Below, one piece after another: positions 8,168 through 16,375 of a stretch of DNA of 64,000 bases. The notes under the pieces were generated by a model that was not told the DNA's origin, did not search any database, and worked only from the letters and a program-made list of their open reading frames with translations. Position 1 is the first letter of the stretch. Every line of letters begins with the position of its first letter. Where the stretch lies: positions 44,699 through 108,698 of the forward strand of contig JAOTYL010000015.1 of the NCBI GenBank assembly GCA_029861865.1, written 5' to 3'. Source of the DNA: Myxococcales bacterium. GTDB lineage: Bacteria > Myxococcota_A > Polyangia > Polyangiales > Houyiibacteriaceae. The position numbers and the translations under genes are program-made.

Positions 8168-9799
8168 ATGCGTCGACGAGCGACATGGTGCTGGGTCCCC
8201 GTCATGATGGCCATCGTGACAAGCGGTTGCAACTCCAAACCCATCAGGGGCGCGGACGCCGGTGTGGACGCAGCGCTGCAGGTCGAGACGCCTGCTTGGG
8301 GGTTTGTGGCGAACGCTCAGAGTGAAACCGGCGGAGTGCATGTGCTCGTTCACACCGATACGCTCCCAATCCCCGTCAACGTGATGCATCGGTGGCGCAT
8401 TCAGGTGCTGCGCGGACCCGGCAAACTGACACCGTTCATGCCGGAAGCACTCGTGGTGAACGGTGGCATGCCCTCCCATGGACACGGTCTGCCAACCCAG
8501 CCTGCGGTCTCGCGGTATCTCGGCAAAGGCATGTTCGTCGTGAATGGCATGCGTTTCAACATGGGTGGCGAATGGGAGATGATCGTTCGCGTGCTCGAAC
8601 AGGGTCGGTGGCATCGCACAGCCTTCACGATTGCACTGCAATCGGCAGGAGATCACGGGCATCACGGTTCGGTGTGGAATGAAACCGAGATGGGTTTGCT
8701 GCGAAGTCTGTCGTTGTCTGCCGCGGGCCCACGACCCCGCGATCGCACCAATCGCGTGCAAGATGACGCGCGTGCCGTTGAGCTTGGTCGCGCACTCTTC
8801 TTCGACAAGAAGCTAAGTGCCAACGGTGAGGTGTCATGTGCGACGTGTCACCGGGAGTCTTTGGCGTTCACGGACGGACGCAGAACGGGTAAGGGGCTCG
8901 CGGTTCTCGACCGCAATACGCCGAGTGTGGTCGGCGCGGCCTGGCAACGATGGTTCTATTGGGATGGTCGGCGTGACAGCTTGTGGGCGCAGGCACTCGT
9001 GCCGATCGAGGCCGCTCGTGAAATGGGCTCCAGCCGTCTGGCAGTCGTGCGTGCCATCCGGCAGGACGCGAAGTACGAGCGCGCCTACGAATCCCTGTTT
9101 GGCCCGCTGCCATCACTGGAGGGGTTGTCGGTGCCGCACGCCGGTCCCATCGGTCCGGAGGCACACCGTGTCGCATGGCGGCAAGTTCCCGTTCGGACGA
9201 GACGGTCGATCAACGTGGCGTTTGCAAACGTCGGAAAAGCGATTGCAGCGTTCGAGTCGACGCTCGAGTTCGAGCCGACGCGTTTCGATCGCTACGTCGA
9301 TGCACCCGCAGAAGGGGGGCTTCTGAACGACTCCGAGATCGCCGGACTTCGGCTATTCATCGATCCGAAAAACCAATGCCTAAAGTGCCACAACGGCCCG
9401 ATGTTCACCAACGGTGGTTTTCATAATATCGGAACGGGTTCGCCGGATCCGGCAAGCCTGGACGTGGGCCGCATCGCAGGTCTGCAGTCTGCGATCCTGG
9501 ATGAGTTCAATTGCCGCGGCCGCTATTCCGACGATCGGGAACGATGCAGCGAGCTCGAACACCTCGCGCCCGACGCGCACCTGGCAGGCGCGTTCAAGGT
9601 GCCGAGCATCCGGGGCGCAGCGAAGACGCCCCCGTACATGCACGACGGGCGCTTTTCGACCTTGCGCGAAGTGCTGGAGTTCTACCGAACGCCTCCAGCG
9701 CGGTCGAACGCCATGCCGCATGAGCTCGTGCCCTTGCCGCACCTGACGGACAGCGATCTAGACAGCCTCGAGGCGCTCCTGCGCATGCTTGGCGAGTAG
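8168..9799 (+). CDS. Lipoprotein with YtkA-like domain and MauG/cytochrome c peroxidase-like diheme domain
   Basis: The gene starts 28 bases after the oxidase fusion and is probably cotranscribed with it. A signal peptide ends at the Cys of IVTSGC, predicting lipidation. Residues about 35-165 resemble YtkA-like domains (GGMPSHGHGLPTQP, then NGMRFNMGGEW), whose His/Met-rich motif suggests metal contact. The rest is a diheme peroxidase domain with CATCH (224-228) and CLKCH (404-408), plus WDGRRDSLWAQALVP and PPYMHDGR, typical of MauG/CcpA. It could reduce H2O2 or oxidise a protein partner. An upstream in-frame GTG at 8111 would overlap the previous gene, so the ATG at 8168 is preferred. Confidence 0.85.
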   Translation: MRRRATWCWVPVMMAIVTSGCNSKPIRGADAGVDAALQVETPAWGFVANAQSETGGVHVLVHTDTLPIPVNVMHRWRIQVLRGPGKLTPFMPEALVVNGGMPSHGHGLPTQPAVSRYLGKGMFVVNGMRFNMGGEWEMIVRVLEQGRWHRTAFTIALQSAGDHGHHGSVWNETEMGLLRSLSLSAAGPRPRDRTNRVQDDARAVELGRALFFDKKLSANGEVSCATCHRESLAFTDGRRTGKGLAVLDRNTPSVVGAAWQRWFYWDGRRDSLWAQALVPIEAAREMGSSRLAVVRAIRQDAKYERAYESLFGPLPSLEGLSVPHAGPIGPEAHRVAWRQVPVRTRRSINVAFANVGKAIAAFESTLEFEPTRFDRYVDAPAEGGLLNDSEIAGLRLFIDPKNQCLKCHNGPMFTNGGFHNIGTGSPDPASLDVGRIAGLQSAILDEFNCRGRYSDDRERCSELEHLAPDAHLAGAFKVPSIRGAAKTPPYMHDGRFSTLREVLEFYRTPPARSNAMPHELVPLPHLTDSDLDSLEALLRMLGE

Positions 9800-9950
9800 A
9801 CCTGCGCAGGAGGCAGCGCGCGAACCAGTACGCGGCCGCATTCGGCTCCTGTCCCCGGATGGTGGCCGTGATTCCCTCTTGATGCTTTTCGACGGCTCTG
9901 GCACGGTCTTATGCCTCACACACGACGGCCGCGCCGTAGGAGAATAAGCC

Positions 9951-10214
9951 ATGAAGTTCATCTCCAAATATACGATTCGCCCCGAGCACAGAAACGAAGC
10001 GATCAAACGCTTCCTCGAGGGCGGGGGGCAACCACCTGAGGGCATCAAGTTGCTTGGCCGGTGGCACAACACGAGCGACCGCAGTGGCTATTCCCTCGTG
10101 GAGGCCGACGATGCAGTCGCGATGGGCCGATGGTCCCACCAGTGGTCAGACGTCCTTACCATCGAAACGTCCATCGTCATCGACGACGAGGAGTTCTTGA
10201 AGGTCCTCGGCTGA
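9951..10214 (+). CDS. DUF3303 family small protein
   Basis: The 87-residue protein is compact, without signal peptide or membrane segment. It opens with MKFISKYTIRPEHRNEAIKR and contains GRWHNTSDRSGYSLVEADD, a pattern typical of DUF3303 dimeric alpha-beta barrel proteins. GGAGAATAAGCC directly precedes the ATG and supplies a ribosome site. Its function is unknown. It stands alone between the diheme lipoprotein gene and an opposing lipoprotein gene. Confidence 0.75.
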   Translation: MKFISKYTIRPEHRNEAIKRFLEGGGQPPEGIKLLGRWHNTSDRSGYSLVEADDAVAMGRWSHQWSDVLTIETSIVIDDEEFLKVLG

Positions 10215-10396
10215 TCCTCGGCGGAACTTCAATCGGTTCATAATGCCGGCTGCTCCTGGCACCGGCACAGGGACACAGGTGCGTCGCTTTCGCTATTGGC
10301 GGGCGAGCTTTGGTCCGCGTTGACCTAAGATGGAGGGTGTTCGTCCCGCCGATTGCGTCTGAGTAGAGTGAAAAGCAGCGCGGCGCCGGCAAGCGA

Positions 10397-10930
10397 CTAG
10401 CCGTTGGCGATCGTGCGGGCGAGGTCGGCTACGGCCGCTTCGAGGGCGGCCGATGGGAGAGTCGGTGGGAAGGTCAGGCCGATGAAGGCGGACACTTCGA
10501 AGATGATGCCGTTTGCGCGCACGATCAATGAGCTTGGACCGGCGTCGTTCGGGTAGAACGCTTCGTCGCCAATGCCCGGGACATCGGTCGTGCCGCCGCG
10601 GTTGTCTTCAAACCCCTGGCGAACGCCGTCCCAAGACGAGTCCGCTCCGAAGTAAAAGACACTGACCGAGTCTGCTTCGCCATCTGTAATCTCGAACCTG
10701 CAGTTTCGCGCAATGTCAGGGACCCCTTCGCTGGCGGTACCCTCGAAGATTGAGGTCACGGTCGCTGCGTCGGTGAGTTGACACGCACGCTCTGCGTCGG
10801 TGAGGCCATTGCCCGTTCCGCCCGTCGCGCCCGTTCCGCCCGTATTGTCACCGCCACACCCGATACAAAGCGAGGCCGTGGCGATCGCGCTCGCAAAGAA
10901 GAGGACGAGGGAGTCGCTTTGAACCTTCAT
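10397..10930 (-). CDS. Lipoprotein with DUF3558-like periplasmic domain
   Basis: The 177-residue protein starts at the ATG at 10930, where a signal peptide with lipobox CIGC begins, although the frame stays open further upstream. A short Gly/Thr linker follows the lipid Cys. The domain (ACQLTDAATVTSIFEGTA, a second Cys, then VPGIGDEAFY) resembles DUF3558/sensor-like lipoproteins. Its function is unknown. It lies 50 bases downstream of the tetR gene on the same strand but does not look essential to that operon. Confidence 0.7.
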   Translation of the reverse strand: MKVQSDSLVLFFASAIATASLCIGCGGDNTGGTGATGGTGNGLTDAERACQLTDAATVTSIFEGTASEGVPDIARNCRFEITDGEADSVSVFYFGADSSWDGVRQGFEDNRGGTTDVPGIGDEAFYPNDAGPSSLIVRANGIIFEVSAFIGLTFPPTLPSAALEAAVADLARTIANG

Positions 10931-10980
10931 GGCACGACAGTACCACGGGGGCAGCGCGACGAGGAAGGCTCGATGACCGA

Positions 10981-11553
10981 TCAGCAGAGGAGCGCACGGA
11001 CCGCTCGCTCGACGCCCTCGGCCGCCCATTTCGGAACGGGTCGCCCGGCTCCGAGCGCTGGTCTCACCGCCGAATAGGGAATTCCGGCGACTGCCAGCGT
11101 CACCAGGTCTACGGGACGGTTGAGTCGGTCGGCGAGTCGGGCGAGCGCCTTGTCGAGGCGGCGGGCCAGTGCCTTGGCGCGTCGAGCCTGCGCGACCGGG
11201 ACGTCCCGAGAGACCAGCTCTTGTCGGCGAAATCGGGTGAGGACGACCGCATCATCCGGATGCGCGACGCACCACTCGACCACTCCCCGGGCGGCCGAGA
11301 CCGCAACTTCGATCGGGTCGCCTCCGGTGTCGAGCTGCTCGATGAACTCGTCCTGGAAGCGCTCGACCGTCCGCAGCCAAAGCTCGGCCGCCAGGTGATC
11401 GCGGCTCTCAAACCGATGGTACACAGAGCCGCTTGGTGCGCCGAGCCGGTCGGCCACCGCGGTCATCGTCAACGTCTGGGCGCCTCCCGATGCAACGAGC
11501 GACCTCGCCGTGTCCAACATCTGTTCGGCGGAGAAGCGAGGCGGTCTACCCAT
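10981..11553 (-). CDS. TetR family transcriptional regulator
   Basis: The 190-residue protein has an N-terminal TetR helix-turn-helix (MTAVADRLGAPSGSVYHRF, about residues 29-47) and a helical ligand-binding domain. It overlaps the end of the upstream SRPBCC gene by 8 bases, so the two are translationally coupled. It probably represses its own operon through the 22-base dyad at 12036-12057. The ATG at 11553 was chosen because the conserved MGRPPRFS opening follows it. Confidence 0.9.
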   Translation of the reverse strand: MGRPPRFSAEQMLDTARSLVASGGAQTLTMTAVADRLGAPSGSVYHRFESRDHLAAELWLRTVERFQDEFIEQLDTGGDPIEVAVSAARGVVEWCVAHPDDAVVLTRFRRQELVSRDVPVAQARRAKALARRLDKALARLADRLNRPVDLVTLAVAGIPYSAVRPALGAGRPVPKWAAEGVERAVRALLC

Positions 11554-12028
11554 GGCCCCGAAGCGCCCGACGCAGCAACCGGACCCACCATGACCATCGG
11601 GGGCGAGTGCCGTCGAGACCGAGCGTCGTAGCCGCCTTGGCGAAGGCGTCTTCCACCAGGGCGTCGTGGAGCGGGCGAATGACGACGGGCCAGGAGACTC
11701 GAGCCAGGCCGCGCGGGTCGATCGAAAGGGTATGGCGGAGGTCGCAGCCATCATGTGCCGGCACCACGGCCAGCTCGTGCCATCCCGAGAAGCCGCGCGG
11801 ACCCGAAAATCGGAATCGCACGCGCTGGCCGGGAACGTACTCGTCGATCGCGTAGCGGATGGGCCCATGCCCTCCAGCCGAACCCAGTCGCAGACCATTC
11901 TCGAGCCACATGGCCGGCCAGTGCTCGGACGGCCAGACGCTGTCTTCGTCACCTGCCAAGGATTCGATCAGAGCCCCGACCTGCTCGGGAGGAACCGGAA
12001 AGTGGCGTTCGTGTAGATTGACATCCAT
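11546..12028 (-). CDS. SRPBCC (START-like) family protein
   Basis: The 160-residue protein has a polyketide-cyclase/START-like fold. It begins MDVNLHERHFPVPPEQV and continues with an alternating strand pattern ending in a long C-terminal helix. Such proteins bind small hydrophobic ligands. Here the ligand is probably linked to the coupled TetR sensor, which is inference from context. It is the first gene of the operon, starting 7 bases inside the TetR operator. Confidence 0.75.
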   Translation of the reverse strand: MDVNLHERHFPVPPEQVGALIESLAGDEDSVWPSEHWPAMWLENGLRLGSAGGHGPIRYAIDEYVPGQRVRFRFSGPRGFSGWHELAVVPAHDGCDLRHTLSIDPRGLARVSWPVVIRPLHDALVEDAFAKAATTLGLDGTRPRWSWWVRLLRRALRGHG

Positions 12029-12035
12029 GGTTGCA

Positions 12036-12057
12036 TATTAGAGAGTAATCTCTAATA
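12036..12057 (-). promoter_or_regulatory. Candidate TetR operator upstream of the SRPBCC-tetR operon
   Basis: A perfect inverted repeat with 9-base arms, TATTAGAGA and TCTCTAATA, is separated by GTAA. It lies 8-29 bases upstream of the SRPBCC start codon, in an AT-rich gap. Its size and position fit a TetR dimer site controlling the operon. It also faces the divergent gene at 12123. Confidence 0.75.
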
Positions 12058-12122
12058 CTGTCAAGTGCTTTTTAAGGCGTCTCCGCGGCCGGTTTCCGGC
12101 TACCCTCGGTCCGAGGTCACCG

Positions 12123-12428
12123 ATGAATCAAAGACTCAAAGCAGCCAGCATCATCCTGTGTGGCTTGTTCTTGCTCTCTTCGCTGCCGGAGCTCGCGTAC
12201 GGACAAACCACGGTAACGACTGACCCTCCAGCGGCAGAACAGCCTCGACCGTCGGAGCCGTGCCCGGAGGGGAAACGCGGCGGCGCGATCGGCGGCATAG
12301 TCGTCGGCAGCGTGTTTTGGTGGCTGCTACCGATGTCGATTCCCGTGCTCATCACCCAGACGAAGAAGCTCAAGGCACACAACAAGGCGAAATACGAACA
12401 CCGGTGCCAGTACGCGCACGGGGGCTAA
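12123..12428 (+). CDS. Small exported membrane protein of unknown function
   Basis: The 101-residue protein has a signal peptide or first membrane segment (about 8-27, cleaved after AYGQ if exported), a Pro-rich linker, and a second hydrophobic segment (GGAIGGIVVGSVFWWLLP) before a basic tail. No family was recognised. The gene is divergent from the SRPBCC-tetR operon, and the operator at 12036-12057 lies in the shared gap, so joint control is possible. Confidence 0.6.
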   Translation: MNQRLKAASIILCGLFLLSSLPELAYGQTTVTTDPPAAEQPRPSEPCPEGKRGGAIGGIVVGSVFWWLLPMSIPVLITQTKKLKAHNKAKYEHRCQYAHGG

Positions 12429-12547
12429 GCCTTCGGCCGCTGTCGATAGCGCATCCAAGCAGGCCGCGCGGCCTGACCCGCCTTTTTGTAGAATCGGACT
12501 GCGGTCTCGCGGGCGTGAGCGTACAGCTCGGTAGCTCCCGTCTCCTT
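12425..12547 (-). pseudogene. GNAT acetyltransferase C-terminal remnant interrupted by a GC palindrome
   Basis: The minus strand encodes ATELYAHARETAVRFYKKAG followed by QAARPA and WMRYRQRPKA and a stop. The first part matches the end of GNAT acetyltransferases, where the motif HAR..AV.FY...GF is typical. The usual 12-20 residues after the GF position are replaced by the reading of a 16-base palindrome (12460-12475). The N-terminal half of a GNAT gene is absent, so this is a broken fragment. Confidence 0.5.
12460..12475. repeat. GC palindrome, copy 1
   Basis: The palindrome CAGGCCGCGCGGCCTG forms a perfect 16-base hairpin. It shares its core with copies at 15547, 20476, 21273, 21658 and 23592. 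This copy lies inside the GNAT remnant and lacks the TTGTTTTTGC tail of most others. Confidence 0.7.
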
Positions 12548-12709
12548 GGCGCATTTGTTAGTCGGGCGCGTCTGCCTGGTGGCCGGGCTGCCAGGCGGAT
12601 TGGGGCTCTCGCGCGCGTGGTGGCGGCAGTACAACGCGGTGGTGTACAAGGACGGCCAGACCCCTGACCACTTTGCAACGTGGGTCGACGCATGTGCTAC
12701 AGAGCTTCT

Positions 12710-13105
12710 ATGATTGAAGACTTAACGACGCGCCAGGAGCTCGAAGCCCTGATGAGCGAGGACGGCGGTGCCGCCATCATCGACTTTTGGTCGCCCTCCT
12801 GCGGGCCGTGCATGGCAATGGCGCCGCACTTCGAATTGGTAGCCAACGAGCTCGAAGATGAGCCGATTCGCTTCGTTAAGATCAACACGGCAAGCCAGCC
12901 GTCGCTGGCCCAGCCTTTCAACATCCACTCGGTGCCCACGTTGCTGTTCGTGAACAACGGCGAGATCTTGGATGTGCGTGTTGGCGCGCTCCCCGGTTCG
13001 GCGTTGACCAAGAAGGCGCAGTGGCTACTTCGAAAGTCCCGAGGCGAAGGCTTATTCTCCGGCCTCTTCGGACGAAGCCGCGCTTCGGGCACCAAACCAG
13101 GATAG
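12710..13105 (+). CDS. trxA: Thioredoxin
   Basis: The 131-residue protein holds a standard thioredoxin fold with the redox motif WSPSCGPCMAM (CGPC, about residues 30-33) and the cis-Pro loop SVPTLLFV. A basic C-terminal tail of about 25 residues follows the fold. The ATG at 12710 is preferred to an in-frame upstream codon because the domain begins there. It acts as a cytosolic disulfide reductase. It ends one base before the convergent Kazal lipoprotein gene. The symbol is a family-level guess, since paralogues are likely. Confidence 0.85.
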   Translation: MIEDLTTRQELEALMSEDGGAAIIDFWSPSCGPCMAMAPHFELVANELEDEPIRFVKINTASQPSLAQPFNIHSVPTLLFVNNGEILDVRVGALPGSALTKKAQWLLRKSRGEGLFSGLFGRSRASGTKPG

Positions 13106-13106
13106 C

Positions 13107-14156
13107 TCAGAAACAGAACCAGCAGCATTGGAACGCTGCCGGAGCGCAAAAGCCCGTCGAACCGACGAAGTCGGGCCGGTTGCATGTCGGCCGGCTCGAA
13201 TCAGTGCAGTCGTCATCACTGTGGCAGGGCGTCGAGCAGAGACAGCTCTGTGCGGGACCGCCGATTGGGCAGCACTCGCAGCTCAGGCTTGGGTCTGCGC
13301 ATGTGCCCGTGTTGAAGCCACCGCACATCGGACCCGGGATACACTCCCCCTCATACGCGACCTCGACGCCATGGCAGTGCGCGTCAACGACGCCGCAACC
13401 GTAGGTGACGCCGTCCGTCCCGCACACCGGGTCATAACGGAAGCAGTAGATCTCGCAGCTCGGCTGGCAGGTCTTGGTCGGCGGGTAGCAGATCAAGCGG
13501 CCCGGGCAGTCGTCGTTGCTTTGGCACTCGCCGAACTGCTCGAGGCACTCGACCAGCTCGTGTGTGGGCGTGAATCCGCACTGTCCGTTGCGCTGACGCT
13601 CACAAGTGGCTTCTTGGTAGCACTGGTACACGGGGCGCCACTCGCACGTGCTGGCGATGTCCATACCCTCTTCGACGCAGAGTTGGCCGCTGCATCCACC
13701 GCGGACGCAGGCACCTCCAGTCGGTTCCTCGCAATACCCCTCGTGCGCGATGCTGACCCCGGCGCAGGCGGCTTCACACGCGCTTACGTAGTTGCGGCCA
13801 TCCGTGCCGCAAACCGGTTGGTACACGGTGGGACAATTGCAGTGCGTAGGGCCAGGAACACACCAGTGCGGGACGGGTTCATTCGCAAGCAACCCTGCTC
13901 CCCCTTCGTCTGCCGGGGCGACCGTCGGCATACACTGGTCACCGACGAAGCAATCGGTCGGCGCTTCGCAGTACATCGGATCGTCGCATCGCCCGCGGTG
14001 CCAGGCCTCGTGTCCCCCTTCAGCCGCTTCTTTGAGCGTGTAAGTGTTCCCGTCGATGCTGCAGATGAACCCCTCGGTGCCGAGAGCTTCCCCCGCCCCG
14101 CCACAACCCCCAAGGGCAAGCGTGACAGCGATGATGGCTAGGCAAACTCGTTTCAT
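13107..14156 (-). CDS. Kazal-domain lipoprotein
   Basis: The 349-residue precursor has a signal peptide with lipobox ALGGC from the ATG at 14156. A degenerate Kazal-like unit ([15 protein letters not shown]) comes first. Two clearer Kazal domains follow, marked by [18 protein letters not shown] and [12 protein letters not shown], separated by Cys-rich linkers. Kazal domains usually block serine proteases. On a bacterial surface they may protect against host, prey or self proteases, which is inference. It has the same layout as the lipoprotein at 40434-41489, so the two are paralogues. Confidence 0.85.
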   Translation of the reverse strand: MKRVCLAIIAVTLALGGCGGAGEALGTEGFICSIDGNTYTLKEAAEGGHEAWHRGRCDDPMYCEAPTDCFVGDQCMPTVAPADEGGAGLLANEPVPHWCVPGPTHCNCPTVYQPVCGTDGRNYVSACEAACAGVSIAHEGYCEEPTGGACVRGGCSGQLCVEEGMDIASTCEWRPVYQCYQEATCERQRNGQCGFTPTHELVECLEQFGECQSNDDCPGRLICYPPTKTCQPSCEIYCFRYDPVCGTDGVTYGCGVVDAHCHGVEVAYEGECIPGPMCGGFNTGTCADPSLSCECCPIGGPAQSCLCSTPCHSDDDCTDSSRPTCNRPDFVGSTGFCAPAAFQCCWFCF

Positions 14157-14437
14157 GTCGCCCTCTCTGGACAAGAGACAACTACCGTTAAAGCAACATC
14201 GATGCCAACGCGGGAACCGCGATACTTCAGCATTTCCAGGGTATGCGAGGGTATGAGGGTGTGCCATCGCGTGCCACGCCGCACACGAAAAAGTCATTGT
14301 GTGGGAGCATGGCATCGGCTGTGTATCGATCGCAGCCTACGCCCGTTGCGCGCTTCGTCCAAGGACATCCCCCCGACGCAACGATACTCGAGGGGCTCCC
14401 AGCCAGGTCGAGGTCCCAACAACCCCTCTCAGGTTGG

Positions 14438-14552
14438 CGTCAAGCAGCGTTCGCGGCGGCGCGCGTGTAGCGAGGGGCGTCTATCGACCATCGGTACGCC
14501 AACCCTCGTCATCCACGGAAAGGAAGACCCGCTCGTACCCGTGCTTTGTGGC
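14438..14552 (+). pseudogene. Alpha/beta hydrolase remnant
   Basis: This stretch of a 411-base gap (14157-14567) encodes RLSTIGTPTLVIHGKEDPLV, the strand and Asp loop before the C-terminal His of alpha/beta hydrolases. RQAAFAAAR precedes it in a neighbouring frame, so at least one frameshift separates the two parts. The nucleophile elbow and final His are absent. The rest of the gap holds nothing recognised. Confidence 0.45.
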
Positions 14553-14567
14553 TTCAGGCCTTCTTGG

Positions 14568-15362
14568 TCACTCCGGCACGTGTTTGGGCACGATGCGCTC
14601 GACCAGCTTCGGAAAGAATCGCTTCAGGTAGATGCCGTAGACTTCCTTGCCCCCGATGTAGATCTCGGAGCGGCCTTTTGCGATTGCGTCTGCGATCTTA
14701 CGGGCGCAGTCGGTCGAATCCATGCCTGAGGCGACCGCCGCGTCGGCTTTGCCGTGCACCTGTCCATCGCTCGAGATGGCGTGCGTGGAAATCTCAGTGC
14801 GGATGTAACCAGGGCAGACGATCGTGACCCCAACACCGGTATCGTGAAGCTCTGCGCGCAGCGAGTCGAAGTACCCGCGCACCGCGTGTTTCGACGCCGC
14901 GTAGCTCGAGCGGAAGGGAGTGCCGACGTAGCCCGCGACACTACTGATGACCACGATGCGCCCACTCCGGCGGGCCAACATCGAGGGCAGCACCGCATTG
15001 GTGAGTGCAATCGGTGCGAAGAAGTTGAGCTCCATCAGTCGACGCACGTCGGCCAGACGTGTGTCCTGGGCCGTTGCGCGCTGAGTCACGCCGGCGTTGT
15101 TGACGAGCACGTCGATGGGACCTGCAGCGGCTTGCGCCTTGTTGGCGAGCCCGGTCCACGAGGTCTCGTCGAGCAGGTCTCCACCAAGGACGTGCACACG
15201 CTCCGGGTCGGGACATTTCGAGCGAAGCTCCTCGAGCCGGGCGGACCGTCGCGCCGTGAGCACGAGCGTCGCGTCTCGCTTGGCTAACTCGAGGGCCAGA
15301 GATTCGCCAATCCCGGAGGAGGCCCCGGTAATCCACACCGTCTTTGCTTCGTATGAGGACAT
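14568..15362 (-). CDS. Short-chain dehydrogenase/reductase
   Basis: The 264-residue classical SDR has the cofactor motif TGASSGIG near residue 12, the NNAG motif, a catalytic Ser in VVISSVAGYVG and the catalytic YAASK. The C-terminal part (FPKLVERIVPKHV) resembles the DHRS7-like group, which often act on lipids or steroids. The substrate is not determined. The gene stands alone on the minus strand. Confidence 0.9.
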   Translation of the reverse strand: MSSYEAKTVWITGASSGIGESLALELAKRDATLVLTARRSARLEELRSKCPDPERVHVLGGDLLDETSWTGLANKAQAAAGPIDVLVNNAGVTQRATAQDTRLADVRRLMELNFFAPIALTNAVLPSMLARRSGRIVVISSVAGYVGTPFRSSYAASKHAVRGYFDSLRAELHDTGVGVTIVCPGYIRTEISTHAISSDGQVHGKADAAVASGMDSTDCARKIADAIAKGRSEIYIGGKEVYGIYLKRFFPKLVERIVPKHVPE

Positions 15363-15403
15363 CCCTGGCAGCTAGCTCGCATACGACTTAGTCGCAATGA
15401 ACA

Positions 15404-15538
15404 TTGCAGGCGTGTCGGTTTCAGCGGCTCGCGCTGACGGCCGACGTCCTGCCGAGGATTCGAAGCGAGCTGAACTTCATTACATTCGTTGCCGGGGCGA
15501 TGCTGTTCGGCGGAGCACTTCTCGCACTCGCCCAATGA
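15404..15538 (+). CDS. Possible short membrane protein or 3' gene fragment
   Basis: From a TTG codon the frame reads 44 residues: a basic segment (LQACRFQRLALTADVLPRI), then the hydrophobic FITFVAGAMLFGGALLALAQ and a stop. The GC palindrome with its T-tract follows 8 bases later, as a terminator would. It may be a small membrane protein or the surviving end of a longer one. An in-frame TGA lies directly upstream of the TTG. Confidence 0.35.
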   Translation: MQACRFQRLALTADVLPRIRSELNFITFVAGAMLFGGALLALAQ

Positions 15539-15546
15539 CATCTTGC

Positions 15547-15573
15547 ACAGGCCGCGCGGCCTGTTGTTTTTGC
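15547..15573 (+). repeat. GC palindrome, copy 2, with T-rich tail
   Basis: The stem ACAGGCCGCGCGGCCTGT is followed by TGTTTTTGC. On the plus strand it looks like an intrinsic terminator. It lies 5 bases beyond the minus-strand higA stop and 8 bases beyond a plus-strand fragment. Confidence 0.75.
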
Positions 15574-15578
15574 TGCGT

Positions 15579-15890
15579 TCAAGCGGCGTTCGCTGGATCG
15601 ATTTGGTCTAGGTCGGCCTTGTGCGCACGGGCGGCTTCCCAGAGATCAAGAGCTCGCTGGGCGTTGAGCCAAAACTCAGGCGTGTTGCCAAAGTAGCGGG
15701 AGAGCCGCAGGGCCATCGCTGGGCTCAAAGCACGCTGTTCATTGATCAACTCGTTGACCGTCTGACGGGACACCTTGATCGCCTTCGCCAACTCGGCCAC
15801 CGAGAGGTCGTAGTCCGGCAGAAAGTCTTCCCTCAGCATCTCACCCGGATGCGTGGGCTTGATCATTCTCTTATTTACACGCTTCTTCAT
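15579..15890 (-). CDS. higA: HigA-family antitoxin (XRE helix-turn-helix)
   Basis: The 103-residue protein from the ATG at 15890 has the HigA opening (IKPTHPGEMLREDFL) and an XRE helix-turn-helix (VAELAKAIKVSRQTVNELIN), then the family-typical RYFGNTPEFWLNAQRALDLW. It would bind and neutralise the HigB toxin encoded just upstream (14-base gap) and repress the operon. The order toxin then antitoxin is the usual one for higBA. Confidence 0.9.
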   Translation of the reverse strand: MKKRVNKRMIKPTHPGEMLREDFLPDYDLSVAELAKAIKVSRQTVNELINEQRALSPAMALRLSRYFGNTPEFWLNAQRALDLWEAARAHKADLDQIDPANAA

Positions 15891-15904
15891 CGCTCTTTCC
15901 CGGA

Positions 15905-16186
15905 CTAGTGATAGTCGGCTACCTCGACGTCGTACGCATCGCCATCCTCGAAGCGAAAGCAGACCCTCCACTGGTCGTTGATGCAGATCGCGTGCTGACC
16001 CTTTCGATCTCCACGCAAGGCATGGAGTCGGTTGCTGGGGGGAACTCTGAGATCATCAAGCTGCGTTGCATGGTGAACATATTCCAATCGCCGAATCGAC
16101 CTCCGCAGGAGGTCGGGCGGCAGTCGCCGAGATTTGCCCTTGGTGAACAAGTCGCTCGTGTGCTTGTCAGCGAACGTCTTGATCAC
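15905..16186 (-). CDS. higB: HigB-family toxin (RelE superfamily mRNA interferase)
   Basis: The 93-residue protein starts at GTG 16186 (VIKTFADKHTSDLFTKGKSR), which matches the opening of HigB toxins. It ends in the RelE-like core WRVCFRFEDGDAYDVEVADYH. HigB cleaves mRNA on the ribosome. A GTG at 16213 gives a 9-residue extension and is less likely. It is cotranscribed with higA, and a 10-base palindrome lies just upstream. Confidence 0.85.
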   Translation of the reverse strand: MIKTFADKHTSDLFTKGKSRRLPPDLLRRSIRRLEYVHHATQLDDLRVPPSNRLHALRGDRKGQHAICINDQWRVCFRFEDGDAYDVEVADYH

Positions 16187-16201
16187 TGGTAAACGTAACG
16201 C

Positions 16202-16211
16202 GTCACGTGAC
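16202..16211 (-). promoter_or_regulatory. Candidate HigA operator
   Basis: The perfect palindrome GTCACGTGAC lies 15 bases upstream of the higB start. Its position fits an autoregulatory HigA site, but a 10-base palindrome in GC-rich DNA is weak evidence alone. Confidence 0.4.
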
Positions 16212-16375
16212 ACGAGTCAACTCTTATGGGTTCTCGGAGAGATCCGGCCGGGTTCATACCTGGAGAGGTCGCAAGGTTCGTGCCGGGCAGTGGCGTCGTG
16301 ATTTCAGCGGGTTGGCAACGTGCGGCTGGCGGAGATTGGCGAGCCCGTTAGCGGGCGTTGCCCCCGTCGCCTTGC

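Noticed and set aside
12425..12667. Plus-strand frame over the GNAT remnant
   Set aside because: It has no motif and its reading is explained by the antisense GNAT relic and the palindrome.
16343..16356. Hairpin GCCCG-TTAG-CGGGC
   Set aside because: Only a 5-base stem without a T-run, and no gene needs a terminator at this point.
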